Assembly: GCF_004114955.1 (NCBI RefSeq)
Contig: NZ_CP030053.1
Location: forward strand, 5,704,001 to 5,768,000
Direction of reading: 5' to 3'
From: Bradyrhizobium guangzhouense
GTDB lineage: Bacteria; Pseudomonadota; Alphaproteobacteria; Rhizobiales; Xanthobacteraceae
Length of the DNA stretch: 64,000 nucleotides
Numbering within the stretch: the first letter of the stretch is position 1; every line of letters begins with the position of its first letter. Positions 35,101 through 44,111 of the stretch are shown piece by piece. A program made the translations under genes and the position numbers. A model generated the notes under the pieces. The model was not told where the DNA came from and did no database searches. It saw nothing but the letters and a program-made list of their open reading frames with translations.

Positions 35101-36982
35101 CTGCAAGAAGGGCATTGGTGTTGTTGCGCGTGCCGTAGTCGATGGTGGTGACAAAGGTTCCGGTTCCGCCGAGATTCGTCAGGGCGAGATTTATGGTGGT
35201 CGCCGACGGGCCATTGGCGCCAGTCAGAGAGTCTGTCGTTACCGACACCCCGTCGCTCTCGATCGCGATGCGGGTGGGATCGACGTTGTTGAGGACAAGC
35301 GGGCCAGTAAAGTTCTGAGGATTGGCTCCAATGAAATTCACGGACGCACGCTGGGTCACGTTGCCGAGGGAATCGACGATCAGGCGCGTGGGCTGTCCAA
35401 GGAACTGCGTCGTCGTGTAAATGGCGCTGCTCGTGCCCAACGTACGGTCGTTGACGCGCGCATTGATGCCATCGCCGGCCTGGATCTGGTTGAAAGTTTG
35501 ACCGCCGAGCGCCGATTGGAGCGAGGCCCCGTTGTCCTGAGCTGCGATCACGACTCGCTTGCTGTTGCCGTCGTACGCTGAGGAATAGAGCTCCATCGTG
35601 GCTAGATTGTTCATGCCCTGGAACACGCCACCCGTCGTCGACGGGCTGGTCCGCGAATAGATGCCACCATCGACGCCGAGTAAAAGCTTTCCGTTCGCGT
35701 CGAACGTCAAAGCCCGGCCGTCGGGATGGGTCGTGGACCCGTTTGCCGTATTGGTCGGCGTGCTCGTGTCGTCACCCAGCGCCTGCGACGTGTTGTTCGA
35801 GGCGTTCACCCGATACGCGGCAAGCGCGTTGATCCCGCCGTTGCTAGAGAAGTTGTTATCCCCCATGACGTAAACAAGATTCGGATGCGCGGGATCGACC
35901 GCCAGCGCTATGTTGACCGGAGCTTGTGCCCCGCCGTTAACATTTGGGGCGGTCAAAGCCGTATAGGCGCCACTGCCACCTGTAGCGTTGTAGTACAAAC
36001 CAGTGAGCTTGAATGTCGAGAGGTCGACGATACCGATAGCCAACACGCCATTGGCTCCGACGCCAAGCTTGATCGTCGTCTGCGTGCCAGCGGTAATCAA
36101 TCCAGTGTTTGCGGATGTAAACACGGCGGACCAGGTCGCGCCTCCGTCAGTGCTCTTGTAGACGGCGGTCTGATTGTTGGTCGCAGCGCTGCTCGCCGTC
36201 ACGGTGGCGTAGAAAATGTTGGCGTTGGCGGGGTCGCCGACCAGAGACGTGATCGGCCCCGCGGGCAAGCCGCTTCCGCCAGCACCTCCGACCGCGGTGA
36301 AAGTCGTGCCGCCATTGGTGCTGCGGTAAAGACCACCGCTATAGAAACTGCCGCCCGCCTCCATGACCCGCGGCTCATAGGAGGCCGCCAAAATCGTCTG
36401 CCCGCGAACAGCCACATCGGTGATACTTTGACCCGCCAAGGTCGGGTTCGCGATTGTTGTGAAGGAGGCGCCCCCATTCGTGCTGTAGTAGATCAAGCCG
36501 GGTAGATTCCCGAAATTTCTCGGGTCGGTGAACGTTGAGGCCGACGCAAAGCCACCGTTCGAGGTGGCGCCGGTTCCGACAATGATGGTCTGATGCGTCA
36601 GGTCGGTCGGATCGAGTGTGACGCTGGCGATCGAGAGCGAACTTTTCTGGTCGGTCAGCGGTGTCCAGCTTGCGCCACCGTCCGTCGTTTTCCAGACACC
36701 GCCGTTGACGCTGCCGGCATAGATAATGTTGGCGTTCGAGGGATCGGCTGCGATCGCCTCTATCGCGCCGCTCACCGTCCCATTGGGTGGATTGTCGCCG
36801 CTCCCTACTGTGTTGCGATCACCGATAGCCGGTCCAGGCCCCTGGGAGATGAACGTGGCGCCCTGTTGAATTTCGGCACGGGCTGCCGCCGGAATGAGAG
36901 CCGTTGCCAGGAATACCGCATACGCCGTCCGAAACCGCGAAATCTTGACCGAGATTCCGCGCCCACCCGCTATATTGCTCAC
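32147..36982 (-). CDS. Large autotransporter with Asp-box propeller passenger
   Basis: 1611 residues from a GTG at 36982. The signal peptide ends near residue 36 (IPAAARAEI). Residues about 40-770 contain Asp-box (BNR) repeats such as WKTTDGGASW, STDGGATW and STNGGASF, typical of sialidase/sortilin-type beta-propellers. Residues about 820-1180 are autotransporter-type beta-helix repeats (GGGSLTKIGSGTFMLTVNN, TNSGSASNAGTLNGGLTN). The last 310 residues form an outer-membrane barrel ending ...GKGILRYAW, with a terminal aromatic residue. It would be displayed on or released from the cell surface. Ligand unknown. Confidence 0.9.
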   Translation of the reverse strand: MSNIAGGRGISVKISRFRTAYAVFLATALIPAAARAEIQQGATFISQGPGPAIGDRNTVGSGDNPPNGTVSGAIEAIAADPSNANIIYAGSVNGGVWKTTDGGASWTPLTDQKSSLSIASVTLDPTDLTHQTIIVGTGATSNGGFASASTFTDPRNFGNLPGLIYYSTNGGASFTTIANPTLAGQSITDVAVRGQTILAASYEPRVMEAGGSFYSGGLYRSTNGGTTFTAVGGAGGSGLPAGPITSLVGDPANANIFYATVTASSAATNNQTAVYKSTDGGATWSAVFTSANTGLITAGTQTTIKLGVGANGVLAIGIVDLSTFKLTGLYYNATGGSGAYTALTAPNVNGGAQAPVNIALAVDPAHPNLVYVMGDNNFSSNGGINALAAYRVNASNNTSQALGDDTSTPTNTANGSTTHPDGRALTFDANGKLLLGVDGGIYSRTSPSTTGGVFQGMNNLATMELYSSAYDGNSKRVVIAAQDNGASLQSALGGQTFNQIQAGDGINARVNDRTLGTSSAIYTTTQFLGQPTRLIVDSLGNVTQRASVNFIGANPQNFTGPLVLNNVDPTRIAIESDGVSVTTDSLTGANGPSATTINLALTNLGGTGTFVTTIDYGTRNNTNALLAGSFSGVAFSSTAAASSLQQLGAYAGSAPTSVKLDLRSDQRFFVADSINLYGSTNQGTSFQNLTSNLPANFTRPTSLGFVDYNGVDALLVGGVNNADNAGSPLVVADSNAAGALSGWRRLGTGLPNTTVTSLAFDEKTDTLGVGTDGRGAYLLHDFSSNFDSALVLQFGLANNDSVPGASQLTNGNYASRPLVKYGTGTLTVSVASSYTGTTEVQQGTMAAGAANVFAAHSAFTVDSGAILSLNGFNQTIGSLAGSGATQLGPATLTTGNDNSSTAYAGVISGGGSLTKIGSGTFMLTVNNTYGGVTTVSNGTLEIANGGSITNSVSLTNAANFMVDSGGFATFGSVTNTATGIIAVAAGGTVHDDLNNAGLVNNSGNYFANVASNTGTIVNSGTWTGTINTSGSFSNTSGATVSGLLTNSGSASNAGTLNGGLTNTAGTFNNTGTINGATTIAGGAFSGTGSVGALAIGSGAVFAPGNGTPGSTMNINGSLAFSSGALFQVAVNPQTASLATVSGAATPGGASVQAFFSNGTYISKRYTIVSAGSVNGTFGSLSNVNLPANFSDSLSYDTAHAYLDLTLGFSTAPNFGSGLSGNQQAVANTLVNFFNSSGSIPIVFGTLTPSGLSQVSGEAATGSQQTTFNAMNQFLGVMTDPFIAGRGDPIAVGGSAMGYTDDESLAYAAKRRPDDALSTIYTKGRPAAPSFEQRWSVWAAGFGGSQQTDGNAAVVSNTTTSTLYATAVGADYRLSRDTLIGFALAGGGTSFSVANNLGGGRSDLFQAGSFFRHNAGPAYITAALAYGWQDVITDRTVTAAGVDRLRAEFNANTYSARLEGGYRFATRGIGLTPYAAAQVTSFDLPAYAERMIVGSNQFALAYNSQSITDIRSELGLRSDKAFAQDNGIVTLRSRLAWAHDFNSNRAIGATFQTLPGASFVVNGAAMASDSALVTASAEKKWLNGWSAAATFEGEFSNVTRSYAGKGILRYAW

Positions 36983-37320
36983 CGCGCCGCCCAGAAATAA
37001 TCATCAACAATTGGAAATAGAATTACTGATGCACTTGGCGGAGTCGACGTGAACTGCCGATTTTTCCCAAAAAATCCACGATTGTTGCAGATGCGCACCA
37101 AGGCGGCTCCGGACTCCAAAGCCGTAGCCCTTAAGGGAAGTTACCGTTCGCGCTGCGCGGCGATGACGTTTACATATGATGGGGCAAATACGTCTTGAAA
37201 AGACGCCGGCCGCAACCAACGAGCAAAGGATTGGACAGAGGCTAGGTGAGATCCGGACATTTATTTGGAAAAGTTCACGTGTAACGATGCAAAGAGATCA
37301 CGTCTCGGTATCTGTCGTCG
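36983..37320. other. Upstream region of autotransporter, no gene seen
   Basis: About 340 bp of comparatively A/T-rich spacer between the autotransporter start and the porin terminator. No supported gene. Confidence 0.5.
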
Positions 37321-37327
37321 CAAACAA

Positions 37328-37353
37328 AAGCCCCGGGCGTTACCCCGGGGCTT
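37328..37353 (-). terminator. Terminator of porin-like gene
   Basis: AAGCCCCGGG (37328-37337) and CCCGGGGCTT (37344-37353) form a perfect 10-bp stem with a 6-base loop. On the minus strand it runs into CTTTTGTTTG. It ends the porin gene at 37375. Confidence 0.75.
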
Positions 37354-37374
37354 CGACACGTTTTAGAGACCTAA

Positions 37375-38151
37375 TTAGTACTTCGCGATAACTGGTCCAC
37401 CGAACCGATAGTTGATGCGCGCTGTGACCATATCGACGTCTTGGCGGATGCTATCCGTCCGAGAGAGACCGCCTGCCGGAGGAAGCGCAGAGGTAAACGT
37501 CAAATCTCGGCGGCCCAGGAAAAGATGGTCGTACTCAACACCGACAGACCAGTTCGGAGCAAAACCGAACTCAATTCCGGTCCCGACCGCACCACCGTAT
37601 CGGGTCTCGGAAGCGCGATCGAAAGTCACCGACGTAGCGGTCAGGATGCCTTCGTATTTATCATGAGCGATCGCCAAACCACCCTTCGCATACCAGAGCA
37701 CGTTGCTCCATGCATACCCGACTTGGCCCGTGACAAGACCAATGGCGTCGATCTTGCTCTGGTTGGTAGCCGCGAAGCCAAAGATAGGTGCCGACGCCAA
37801 ACTGGCGTTCGATCCCTTCAGGTTCGCCCAGTCACCTTGGCCTTCGAGGCCGAAAACCCAGTTTGCGGACTGCCAGCGATAGCCCACCTGCCCGCCGACA
37901 ATGCCCCCCGTGGCATCGTGGCATCCTTCATCGAAGGCCGGGACGGTCGGGCCGCCGAGTGTGCTCGTGTTGGTCCAGCATTTCCGGCTCCAACCGCCAC
38001 CACCATTGAGGCCAATATAGAAGCCGCTCCAATCGTAGATTGCAGCAACCATCGGCGCGGCCTTGGTATAAGGACGAGCGGCTAGATCGGCGGAGAACGC
38101 AGCTCCAGCGGTCGTTAAGAGAATAGCAAGTGAAAGTGCAACGCGCTTCAT
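37375..38151 (-). CDS. Omp25/RopB-like outer-membrane beta-barrel protein
   Basis: 258 residues from the start at 38151 (MKRVALSLAILLTTAGAAFS), preceded by GGGGAG. The signal peptide ends ...FSADL. The mature start AARPYTKAAPMVAAIYDWSG and then FYIGLNGGGGW is the signature of the small alphaproteobacterial surface-antigen barrel family. Alternating strands end INYRFGGPVIAKY with a terminal aromatic residue. It probably sits in the outer membrane as a structural protein or small porin. Confidence 0.88.
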   Translation of the reverse strand: MKRVALSLAILLTTAGAAFSADLAARPYTKAAPMVAAIYDWSGFYIGLNGGGGWSRKCWTNTSTLGGPTVPAFDEGCHDATGGIVGGQVGYRWQSANWVFGLEGQGDWANLKGSNASLASAPIFGFAATNQSKIDAIGLVTGQVGYAWSNVLWYAKGGLAIAHDKYEGILTATSVTFDRASETRYGGAVGTGIEFGFAPNWSVGVEYDHLFLGRRDLTFTSALPPAGGLSRTDSIRQDVDMVTARINYRFGGPVIAKY

Positions 38152-39227
38152 GGAGGCTCCCCAGCAAGTGTTCTCCAACTTTTACCACCTCTTCCCGGTC
38201 CTCACCGTGTCCGAGACGCAACAGTGGAGTGCAAAATGGACAAGTTGTCGCAGTTTCGGCCAGGAGAAAAACCCGCGGGCCAGGGTCTGCGCGATCGTCC
38301 GCTGCATGCGCGAAAAGGCGGTCGAGGACTTGCGCGCGCAGTGGCGAACCGGCGCGACCTCTACGAAACGAGCCGCTACCCCTGCCGGGATTGGGAAGAG
38401 CTCGCGGAGAAATGCGCAGAGCTTGATCTCGATCTCGTTCATAATCACAGCGCCGACAAGGATTTCTGGCTAAGAAGCCGCGCAAGGCTCCGAAGAAGGG
38501 CAGCTCCGGGAGAACGTTGATATGGCCTAGCTCACCACCGCCGACCGGATCTAACTGAGCTACGATCACGCGAATTGAGCGCGCTGGCAGATTGCCCCAA
38601 GCGCGAGCAGGACACAGAGACAATTGTCGATCGGCTGCTCCGCATCCTCGACTAAGACAGCCTGCGAGACGCCGTTTCCGAGGTACGCGTCGATTAACGT
38701 GTCATCCACGACCACAGATGGCGCCTCGAGAGCCACCTTTTCTTGCAACTACACCGCCTAGGCCCTTAGTGCCCATGGCCGGGAGGCCCGTTGCCGCCGG
38801 GCCCGTTGCCACCAGCTGCATTCGCTGCACCGCCGCCACCTTCTTGCCGGGACCTTTACCCGGATCGTCGGGGGCGCTGGCCACTGAAATGACTGCCAGG
38901 ACCGACCACCGAAGACGGGGGCGCTGTGTTATCGCCGCTCGCGGCACCCGATGCACCATTGCACGGTAGTCGTCAAACAAGGCGACCGCTGCGGCCGTTG
39001 GTCGAAAGACATAGTTAGCCCTGCTCGCCGTTTCCTCACCGGGCTGTCTAAGACCAGGTTATTGAACGCGCTGCGTCCCGTCGGAACGCAGCGATTTCCA
39101 GGCCCTGCTCCCTTCCGAGGCCGTCCCTCGCGGAAGGCGAAGCTGCCTCCATCGAAGCCAAACCGGGATCGGGTGGCTGCTCTTTGACCCCCGGTCGTCT
39201 GCTTGTGACCACGGATTCCGGCGCGTC
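38152..39227. other. Decayed region with gene fragments
   Basis: About 1.1 kb without an intact gene. One plus-strand frame (38224-38520) starts MECKMDKLSQFRPGEKPAGQ and has no known domain. At about 38770-38880 the minus strand reads PDDPGKGPGKK in one frame and then GGNGPGGNGPPGHGH in another before a stop, as if a glycine-rich secreted protein had been frameshifted. Confidence 0.4.
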
Positions 39228-39686
39228 TCATCCGGTTGACGCAACTAACGTAGTCTTCTCCCCGGTGCGACTAAATCCAGACCGACTTCGGAGATATTCC
39301 AAGGCGCAGAGCGATCGGATGGCGCGCTTGTGCTGCGTGAAGGCGGCTCGATCGTAGCGGTCGAGACTATAGATGGCCTTGATGTTCAAATCGGCGGAAG
39401 CGTCAAGGAGCATAGCCAGCATGCCGTCGCGAACGCGGCGGACCTCCGCCAACCTGAGCTTTGCACGTGCAAGCAGGACAGCTTCTTCCATTAGACTTTC
39501 GGGTCCCAGCGCGCCGGCGATCGATACGCCCAAGTTCTGTATCTGCGCTTCGTCATCGCTACTGAGACGAGCCAACCCGTGCTTCAGCGCGTTTTTGCTT
39601 GAACGCTGCTTACCTGCGACCGTTTGCGGCCCCGTGCTTTGTTTTGCGTTCTGCCGATTGGCCGAGATTTGACGCTTAGAGGCCAT
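39228..39686 (-). CDS. Hypothetical protein, RQNAKxSTGP type
   Basis: 152 residues from the start at 39686 (MASKRQISANRQNAKQSTGP). The start resembles a group of Bradyrhizobium-type hypothetical proteins with the pattern STGP-T--GK-RSS-NA--HGL. The rest is helical, with EEAVLLARAKLRLAEVRRVR and a C-terminal YDRAAFTQHKRAIRSL. No function is known to me; these are often found near mobile DNA. A short piece similar to its end (QHKRAIRSL) occurs on the minus strand near 19400-19450. Confidence 0.6.
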   Translation of the reverse strand: MASKRQISANRQNAKQSTGPQTVAGKQRSSKNALKHGLARLSSDDEAQIQNLGVSIAGALGPESLMEEAVLLARAKLRLAEVRRVRDGMLAMLLDASADLNIKAIYSLDRYDRAAFTQHKRAIRSLCALEYLRSRSGFSRTGEKTTLVASTG

Positions 39687-40040
39687 TCCATCTCTCCTAT
39701 CGAGTTTTGCTGTCCGCCGAGGTGCTTTCGCTCCAGCAAGCGACGGCATCAAGTCCAATGCAAGTTGCCTCTGACGATGAGGGAATGGCCTCGTGCCGAA
39801 TTCGGCAATTGGCTTCGAATTGCAGTTTGAGGCGTCGCCTTGAATTCGCTGTCATAGGATGCTCCGTAAAGCGGCAAACGAGCAACAATCTTGCTGCAGA
39901 AACGACTGGCATTCCTTCGCGATTGGAGCGTTACTGATTCGAACGGGCGTTGAGGCGCTCTAGGTATCTCACCTCGCAGCTGCGGGGCTCGCGGCAGTGC
40001 AGCCATGAGCTGCATTGGCAAAGCAAAGCGAGAGATACCC
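39687..40040. other. Divergent intergenic region, no gene seen
   Basis: About 350 bp between the hypothetical protein (minus) and the recombination genes (plus). No supported gene. Confidence 0.5.
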
Positions 40041-40901
40041 ATGACCTTCCTTCAATCGAATGGCGCGGATGCGCCCAATCAAATCATTCGGTTCAATCCG
40101 TACGACCGGCGCCACTTCATCGGTGGCTCGGACGCCCGGATCATCATGGGAGACGACCAAGACGCACTCGTCCGGCTTTGGCGCGAGAAGCGCGGCGAGG
40201 TCGAGCCGGAGGATCTCGCTGACAATCTGATCGTTCAGCTAGGCACCGTGACGGAGGTCCTGAACCGCGCCTGGTATCAAAAATCCTCGGGGCAAACCAT
40301 CAAGGACATCCAGAAGCGGGTCCGCCACCCCGTGCACAAATGGATGGCTGCGACGCTGGACGGGGTCGTCGAGCAAACCGGTGCAGTATTCGAAGCCAAG
40401 TTCATGTTGCCCTGGGCGTTCACCGAGGAGGCCGCAGCGGACAAGCACATGGCCCAGTTGCAACACAACATGTGGGTCATGGCCGCGCGCAACGCGGTGC
40501 TCTCGATCATTACCGGCGGCGGCAAATGGGTCGAGATCAAGGTGCATGCCGATCCGCTCTACCAGCACCTGCTGCTCACAGCCGAGAAAAAGTTCTGGCG
40601 GTGCGTCCAGAACGGTGAGCCGCCCCTCCTGTTCAACATTGAAACGCCGCGCCCAAGGCTCGAAGCCGTCAAGGTCGTCGATATGTCCGCCTCCAATCAG
40701 TGGGCTCAGCTCGCGGCCACGTATTTGCGCACGCGAGAAGCGCATGGAGAGCATGAGACGGCCAAAGCTGACCTGAAGAAAGCCATGCCAGAGGACGCCA
40801 AAGAGGCGACCGGGCACGGGATCAAGGCCAAGCGCTCCAAGTCCGGGGCAATCAGCTTCGAAGCGCAGGCCATGGAGGTGTCCCATGCACCAATCCAGTG
40901 A
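40041..40901 (+). CDS. YqaJ-type viral recombinase (lambda-exonuclease fold)
   Basis: 286 residues from the ATG at 40041 ([20 protein letters not shown]). YqaJ nucleases resect DNA ends for phage recombination. It shows [15 protein letters not shown] at the start, [35 protein letters not shown] (the D...E-x-K catalytic core) and [18 protein letters not shown]. It overlaps the ERF gene by 17 bp. Exonuclease plus annealing protein form a complete phage recombination pair, so this is a prophage or integrative-element remnant. Confidence 0.88.
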   Translation: MTFLQSNGADAPNQIIRFNPYDRRHFIGGSDARIIMGDDQDALVRLWREKRGEVEPEDLADNLIVQLGTVTEVLNRAWYQKSSGQTIKDIQKRVRHPVHKWMAATLDGVVEQTGAVFEAKFMLPWAFTEEAAADKHMAQLQHNMWVMAARNAVLSIITGGGKWVEIKVHADPLYQHLLLTAEKKFWRCVQNGEPPLLFNIETPRPRLEAVKVVDMSASNQWAQLAATYLRTREAHGEHETAKADLKKAMPEDAKEATGHGIKAKRSKSGAISFEAQAMEVSHAPIQ

Positions 40902-42063
40902 GCGTATCGGGACCATCGCGGCCGCCCTTGCGCGCGCCCAGGCCGAACTCATGAATCCGGAAAAGACCCTGACCGCCGTCATCCGGTCGCCCTTCCCGCG
41001 GGAGGCGGATCGCACCTTCCGCTATGCGTCCCTGGCTTCGGGCCTCGACATCGTCCGAAAGACGCTGAGCCAGCAGGAGATCGCGACCATCCAGACCACC
41101 CGGACCGAGCAGGCGACCGGCCAGATCCACCTGACCACCCTGCTCGCCCATGCCTCGGGCGAGTGGATCTCATCCGACCTGCCGGTCTGCGCCGGCAAAG
41201 ACGTCGAGGCGCCGCATCGGATGGGTGCGGCGCTGACCTACGCGCGTCGGTATGCCCTATTTGCCCTGGTAGGCATCGCCGGAGAGGACGATCTGGACGC
41301 TCCCGATGCCGTCGCGGGGCCTCTCGAACCGACCGAGCCTGCAGGCGTTGCCGGGGCGAAAGCAAACCCACCGAAGGGCGTGCTGAACCGCTCGCCGGTT
41401 CTGCCGCCTGAACGTTCCGCCGAGCTATTGGATCACCTCCTCGGCGAGCTAGCCTCTCAAGAGGCGAGCGACGACCTCCTCGCATGGGCCAGGACCTGCC
41501 TTCCTCTCAAGAACACCCTTCTGGAGGCGGACGCTCGAATGCTGGAGGTCGCCTACCAGAAGAGGCTCGAGGAAGCCGCCGTTCCTGACGCTTCTGTACC
41601 AGAACAGGGGCCCCGGCCGGCGGCCAATAATTCGGTCGTGGGTCGAGATCTCGTGGAAGCAACCGGCGACTTCCGGCCGACTGTAGACCCCCCACGAGGA
41701 AACGAAGCCGGTCTTTCGTTCCCCAAAGAACCGCCCAGAAAGCGAAGCAAGGTTCACATAGCATTCGTTCGAGCGCAGGCTTGCCTGATCTGCAAGACGA
41801 GTCCGGCGGACGCTCACCATCTCAAGTTCGCACAACCACGTGCACTCGGGCGCAAGGTCAGCGACGAGTTTACCGTCCCTCTTTGCAGGCTGCATCACCA
41901 GGATCTGCACCGACACGGCAATGAGAAGGCTTGGTGGGCGAACATGCAGATATCGCCGCTGCCGATCGCAAAGAAGCTGTGGGACGCTAGCCCAGTGCAC
42001 CAGATGAACGGCGCAGCTATGCCTGCCTCGACGCAGCGCCAGTTGGAGGTACCAGGCGAATGA
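40885..42063 (+). CDS. ERF-family annealing protein fused to an HNH-like domain
   Basis: 392 residues. The N-terminal ERF domain (about 8-140) has [33 protein letters not shown] and [20 protein letters not shown], then EDDLDAPD. The family anneals single strands during phage recombination. After a linker (about 150-290), the C-terminal 100 residues read [20 protein letters not shown], then [20 protein letters not shown]. This CxxC...HH...CxxHH pattern belongs to DUF968/HNH-type nucleases. The fusion is unusual. It overlaps YqaJ and the next gene (ATGA at 42060). Confidence 0.85.
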   Translation: MHQSSERIGTIAAALARAQAELMNPEKTLTAVIRSPFPREADRTFRYASLASGLDIVRKTLSQQEIATIQTTRTEQATGQIHLTTLLAHASGEWISSDLPVCAGKDVEAPHRMGAALTYARRYALFALVGIAGEDDLDAPDAVAGPLEPTEPAGVAGAKANPPKGVLNRSPVLPPERSAELLDHLLGELASQEASDDLLAWARTCLPLKNTLLEADARMLEVAYQKRLEEAAVPDASVPEQGPRPAANNSVVGRDLVEATGDFRPTVDPPRGNEAGLSFPKEPPRKRSKVHIAFVRAQACLICKTSPADAHHLKFAQPRALGRKVSDEFTVPLCRLHHQDLHRHGNEKAWWANMQISPLPIAKKLWDASPVHQMNGAAMPASTQRQLEVPGE

Positions 42064-42686
42064 ATGGCCCGGTCGAAACTTCTCAAGCACTAGCTGCGGG
42101 TCTCGTCCCCGTCGAATTCCAAGCCTTGTGCCCTCCTCCTCAACTGCTACCCGGAGAAAGCCAAGCTCACTACAGCGCACTCCAAGCAGCTGTTTTCCGA
42201 GACTTAGCTCCCCAATCAGCCATCGAATGGCTCTTTGCTATCGACATCGCTGAGCTCTCCTGGGAGATGCACCGCTATCGGGTGCTAAGGCACCGGGTAT
42301 TGAGCAGCTTCCGCCAGAAGGCGGTCGAAGAGGTTTTGCGCCGGATCGATCTTGTAGGCATCGCGCCCGAGTTTAGGGACGTCGCCGAAATCTATACCGT
42401 CCAAAATGCGCTGGATTGGCAGCTCGATCCCATTGCCGCGGAGGACATCGAAACCCGGCTGGCCTCATACGGATTCGATCAACATACCATAAGCATGGAA
42501 GCTTACGTTTTGGCACAACAGATCCTAGCGCTGTTTGACGGCCTACTGAGCGGTGCCCAGCTCAGGCGCCTGCTCCTGATGAAGGAATTAACTAGCTGCC
42601 GCCGGCCAAGTCCAGCACTGTCCGGTCAGACATCGCGCCGACCGCGATCCGACGCGTCACTCATGTACGATGGTTCGACCAAGTGA
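42060..42686 (+). CDS. Hypothetical protein in recombination operon
   Basis: 208 residues, translationally coupled to ERF by an ATGA overlap. The middle part is helical and acidic/basic mixed ([40 protein letters not shown]), and the end is basic and Ser/Pro-rich ([19 protein letters not shown]). The pattern [22 protein letters not shown] recalls small proteins of Bradyrhizobium-type accessory regions, but I cannot name it. Confidence 0.6.
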   Translation: MNGPVETSQALAAGLVPVEFQALCPPPQLLPGESQAHYSALQAAVFRDLAPQSAIEWLFAIDIAELSWEMHRYRVLRHRVLSSFRQKAVEEVLRRIDLVGIAPEFRDVAEIYTVQNALDWQLDPIAAEDIETRLASYGFDQHTISMEAYVLAQQILALFDGLLSGAQLRRLLLMKELTSCRRPSPALSGQTSRRPRSDASLMYDGSTK

Positions 42687-42694
42687 GATGTCTA

Positions 42695-42919
42695 ATGAAC
42701 AATGGGATCCCAGAACAAGCTATCAAGCTGCTCCTTGCCAAAATCCACATTAAGCTCAAGGAAGCCGAGCAAATTGCCAAAGTGGCGCAGGCATGTTCAG
42801 AGGCAGGCAGTACTCCTGAAGCCATACGAGTATCTATGGACCTTGACCAATACATCTTTGATGTAGGTCGATTACACGACGCAGTGGCCGTGCTTGGCCG
42901 GCTGACTGCAGACTATTAG
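42695..42919 (+). CDS. Small hypothetical protein
   Basis: 74 residues from the ATG at 42695 (MNNGIPEQAIKLLLAKIHIK), 8 bp after the preceding stop. All-helical composition with KEAEQIAKVAQACSEAG and LHDAVAVLGRL. No recognised family. It is probably the last gene of the YqaJ-ERF operon. Confidence 0.5.
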   Translation: MNNGIPEQAIKLLLAKIHIKLKEAEQIAKVAQACSEAGSTPEAIRVSMDLDQYIFDVGRLHDAVAVLGRLTADY

Positions 42920-43135
42920 ATGCGCCGCGCCTGCAACAGTCCAGGGTCCCGGCCCACACCCAACGGATGACCTCGGCGAATTTGGCATTGGGGTCGGCCT
43001 CGCCCGTACTGATGTCGGCACGGCAGCAGGAGCCAGACAGTTTAGCCAAAGTAAATGGCGTTGTATTTGAAGCATCGCAGCCGCTGGATTGAGGCGGCGC
43101 GAAACAAACGCGATTGTTGGGTTTTTGAAACGCTC
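42920..43135. other. Intergenic region, no gene seen
   Basis: About 216 bp at the end of the recombination operon with no supported gene. Confidence 0.4.
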
Positions 43136-43357
43136 CTAGGGAAGGCCCAATTTGATGCGCAGCCTGGCACGCTCTTGGAGCAATTCGCGAAGATATTGTG
43201 CAGTGGCAGTTTGTTCTTCCTGCCATTCGATCCGGTCTTCTGCCGTCCAGAGATAAGATTCGCGATCGAATCGTGCCTTTTCGGTTTTCTCAAACTCGAT
43301 GTGCAGTTTGATGTCTCGTTCAACACGGTCCAGTTGTTCTTGTAGAGTTCTTGGCAT
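43136..43357 (-). CDS. Small coiled-coil hypothetical protein
   Basis: 73 residues from the start at 43357 (MPRTLQEQLDRVERDIKLHI), with AGGA upstream. It is almost entirely charged helix (FEKTEKARFDRESYLW, EDRIEWQEEQTATAQYLREL) and has no signal peptide. No known family; a coiled-coil adaptor seems likely. Confidence 0.5.
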   Translation of the reverse strand: MPRTLQEQLDRVERDIKLHIEFEKTEKARFDRESYLWTAEDRIEWQEEQTATAQYLRELLQERARLRIKLGLP

Positions 43358-43609
43358 CAGCCGTTCCTGGCTTTGCCCTCTAGCCCAATTCCACATTGGC
43401 ACAATCGATACGACGCTCAATAGGCATTAGCTCGCCTTATGGACAGGAAAAGCGGCTTCACCAGTAAAGGTTATTGCGTAAGATTGTCGTCATAGTAGAT
43501 TGGCCTCGCGCCACTATCTTTCGTACTGCTCGACGGGCGTTGCGCCAACAGGGCGCGATGCGCTTCGTCCGCAAGCCGCGGCCCCTCACATTCGATAAGC
43601 AGAAACAAT

Positions 43610-43678
43610 CTACTTCTGATCTTCCTCGCTCGTTCCCGATCCGGGGCTCCCAATTGGCAAACCATTGGCCGCGTGCGT
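43610..43678 (-). pseudogene. Fragment of the glycine-rich secreted protein
   Basis: The last 22 codons read THAANGLPIGSPGSGTSEED then QK, matching the C-terminal end of the secreted protein at 23879 (HAANGLPIGTPGSGTSN). The 5' part is missing, so this is a remnant. Confidence 0.6.
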
Positions 43679-43714
43679 ACGGCCAAGCATTGCCTTTAGG
43701 CGACATTTAACGGT

Positions 43715-43900
43715 AAAATCGATGGACAACTCGGACGCAACCTGCGGGCGGAAATCGTTTGAGCAAGATGTTCGCGCCATCTGCGGGTCATGAACAAACC
43801 TTTTTCGCTTCCCGTCTCCTCGCAGCTCTCCCTGATTTATCGCTCGCCCAGCGATCTCATCCCCGACTCGCGCAACGCGCGGACGCAGCCGAAATTGGAG
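43715..43900 (+). pseudogene. Fragment of ParB-domain methyltransferase with its upstream region
   Basis: From 43790 the frame reads MNKPFSLPVSSQLSLIYRSP, then SDLIPDSRNARTQPK, matching the start of the truncated gene at 22512. The preceding 75 bp also match the upstream of that gene. Similarity ends around 43900 in the middle of the ParB domain. Confidence 0.65.
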
Positions 43901-44111
43901 CTCCGAAGCAAATTGAACCGCACGGACATGCCCACTTCCGAAAAGTCCCAATCCGGAGCAGAAAGCAAATCTGAAATAATCTTAGCGAAACAAGCTGTTG
44001 CCCATTCTACAGACCTGAAAAGCCATTAATCTAAGCTTGCTTTTTTAATCTAGCCCGTCTCCCTATTCCGTCCGTTTTCGAGTACGAATGGGCACCGAAT
44101 TAGAGATCATT

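Noticed and set aside
38224..38520. A 98-codon frame after the porin gene
   Set aside because: Starts without a ribosome binding site, lacks any known pattern and sits in a decayed region; described only as part of that region.
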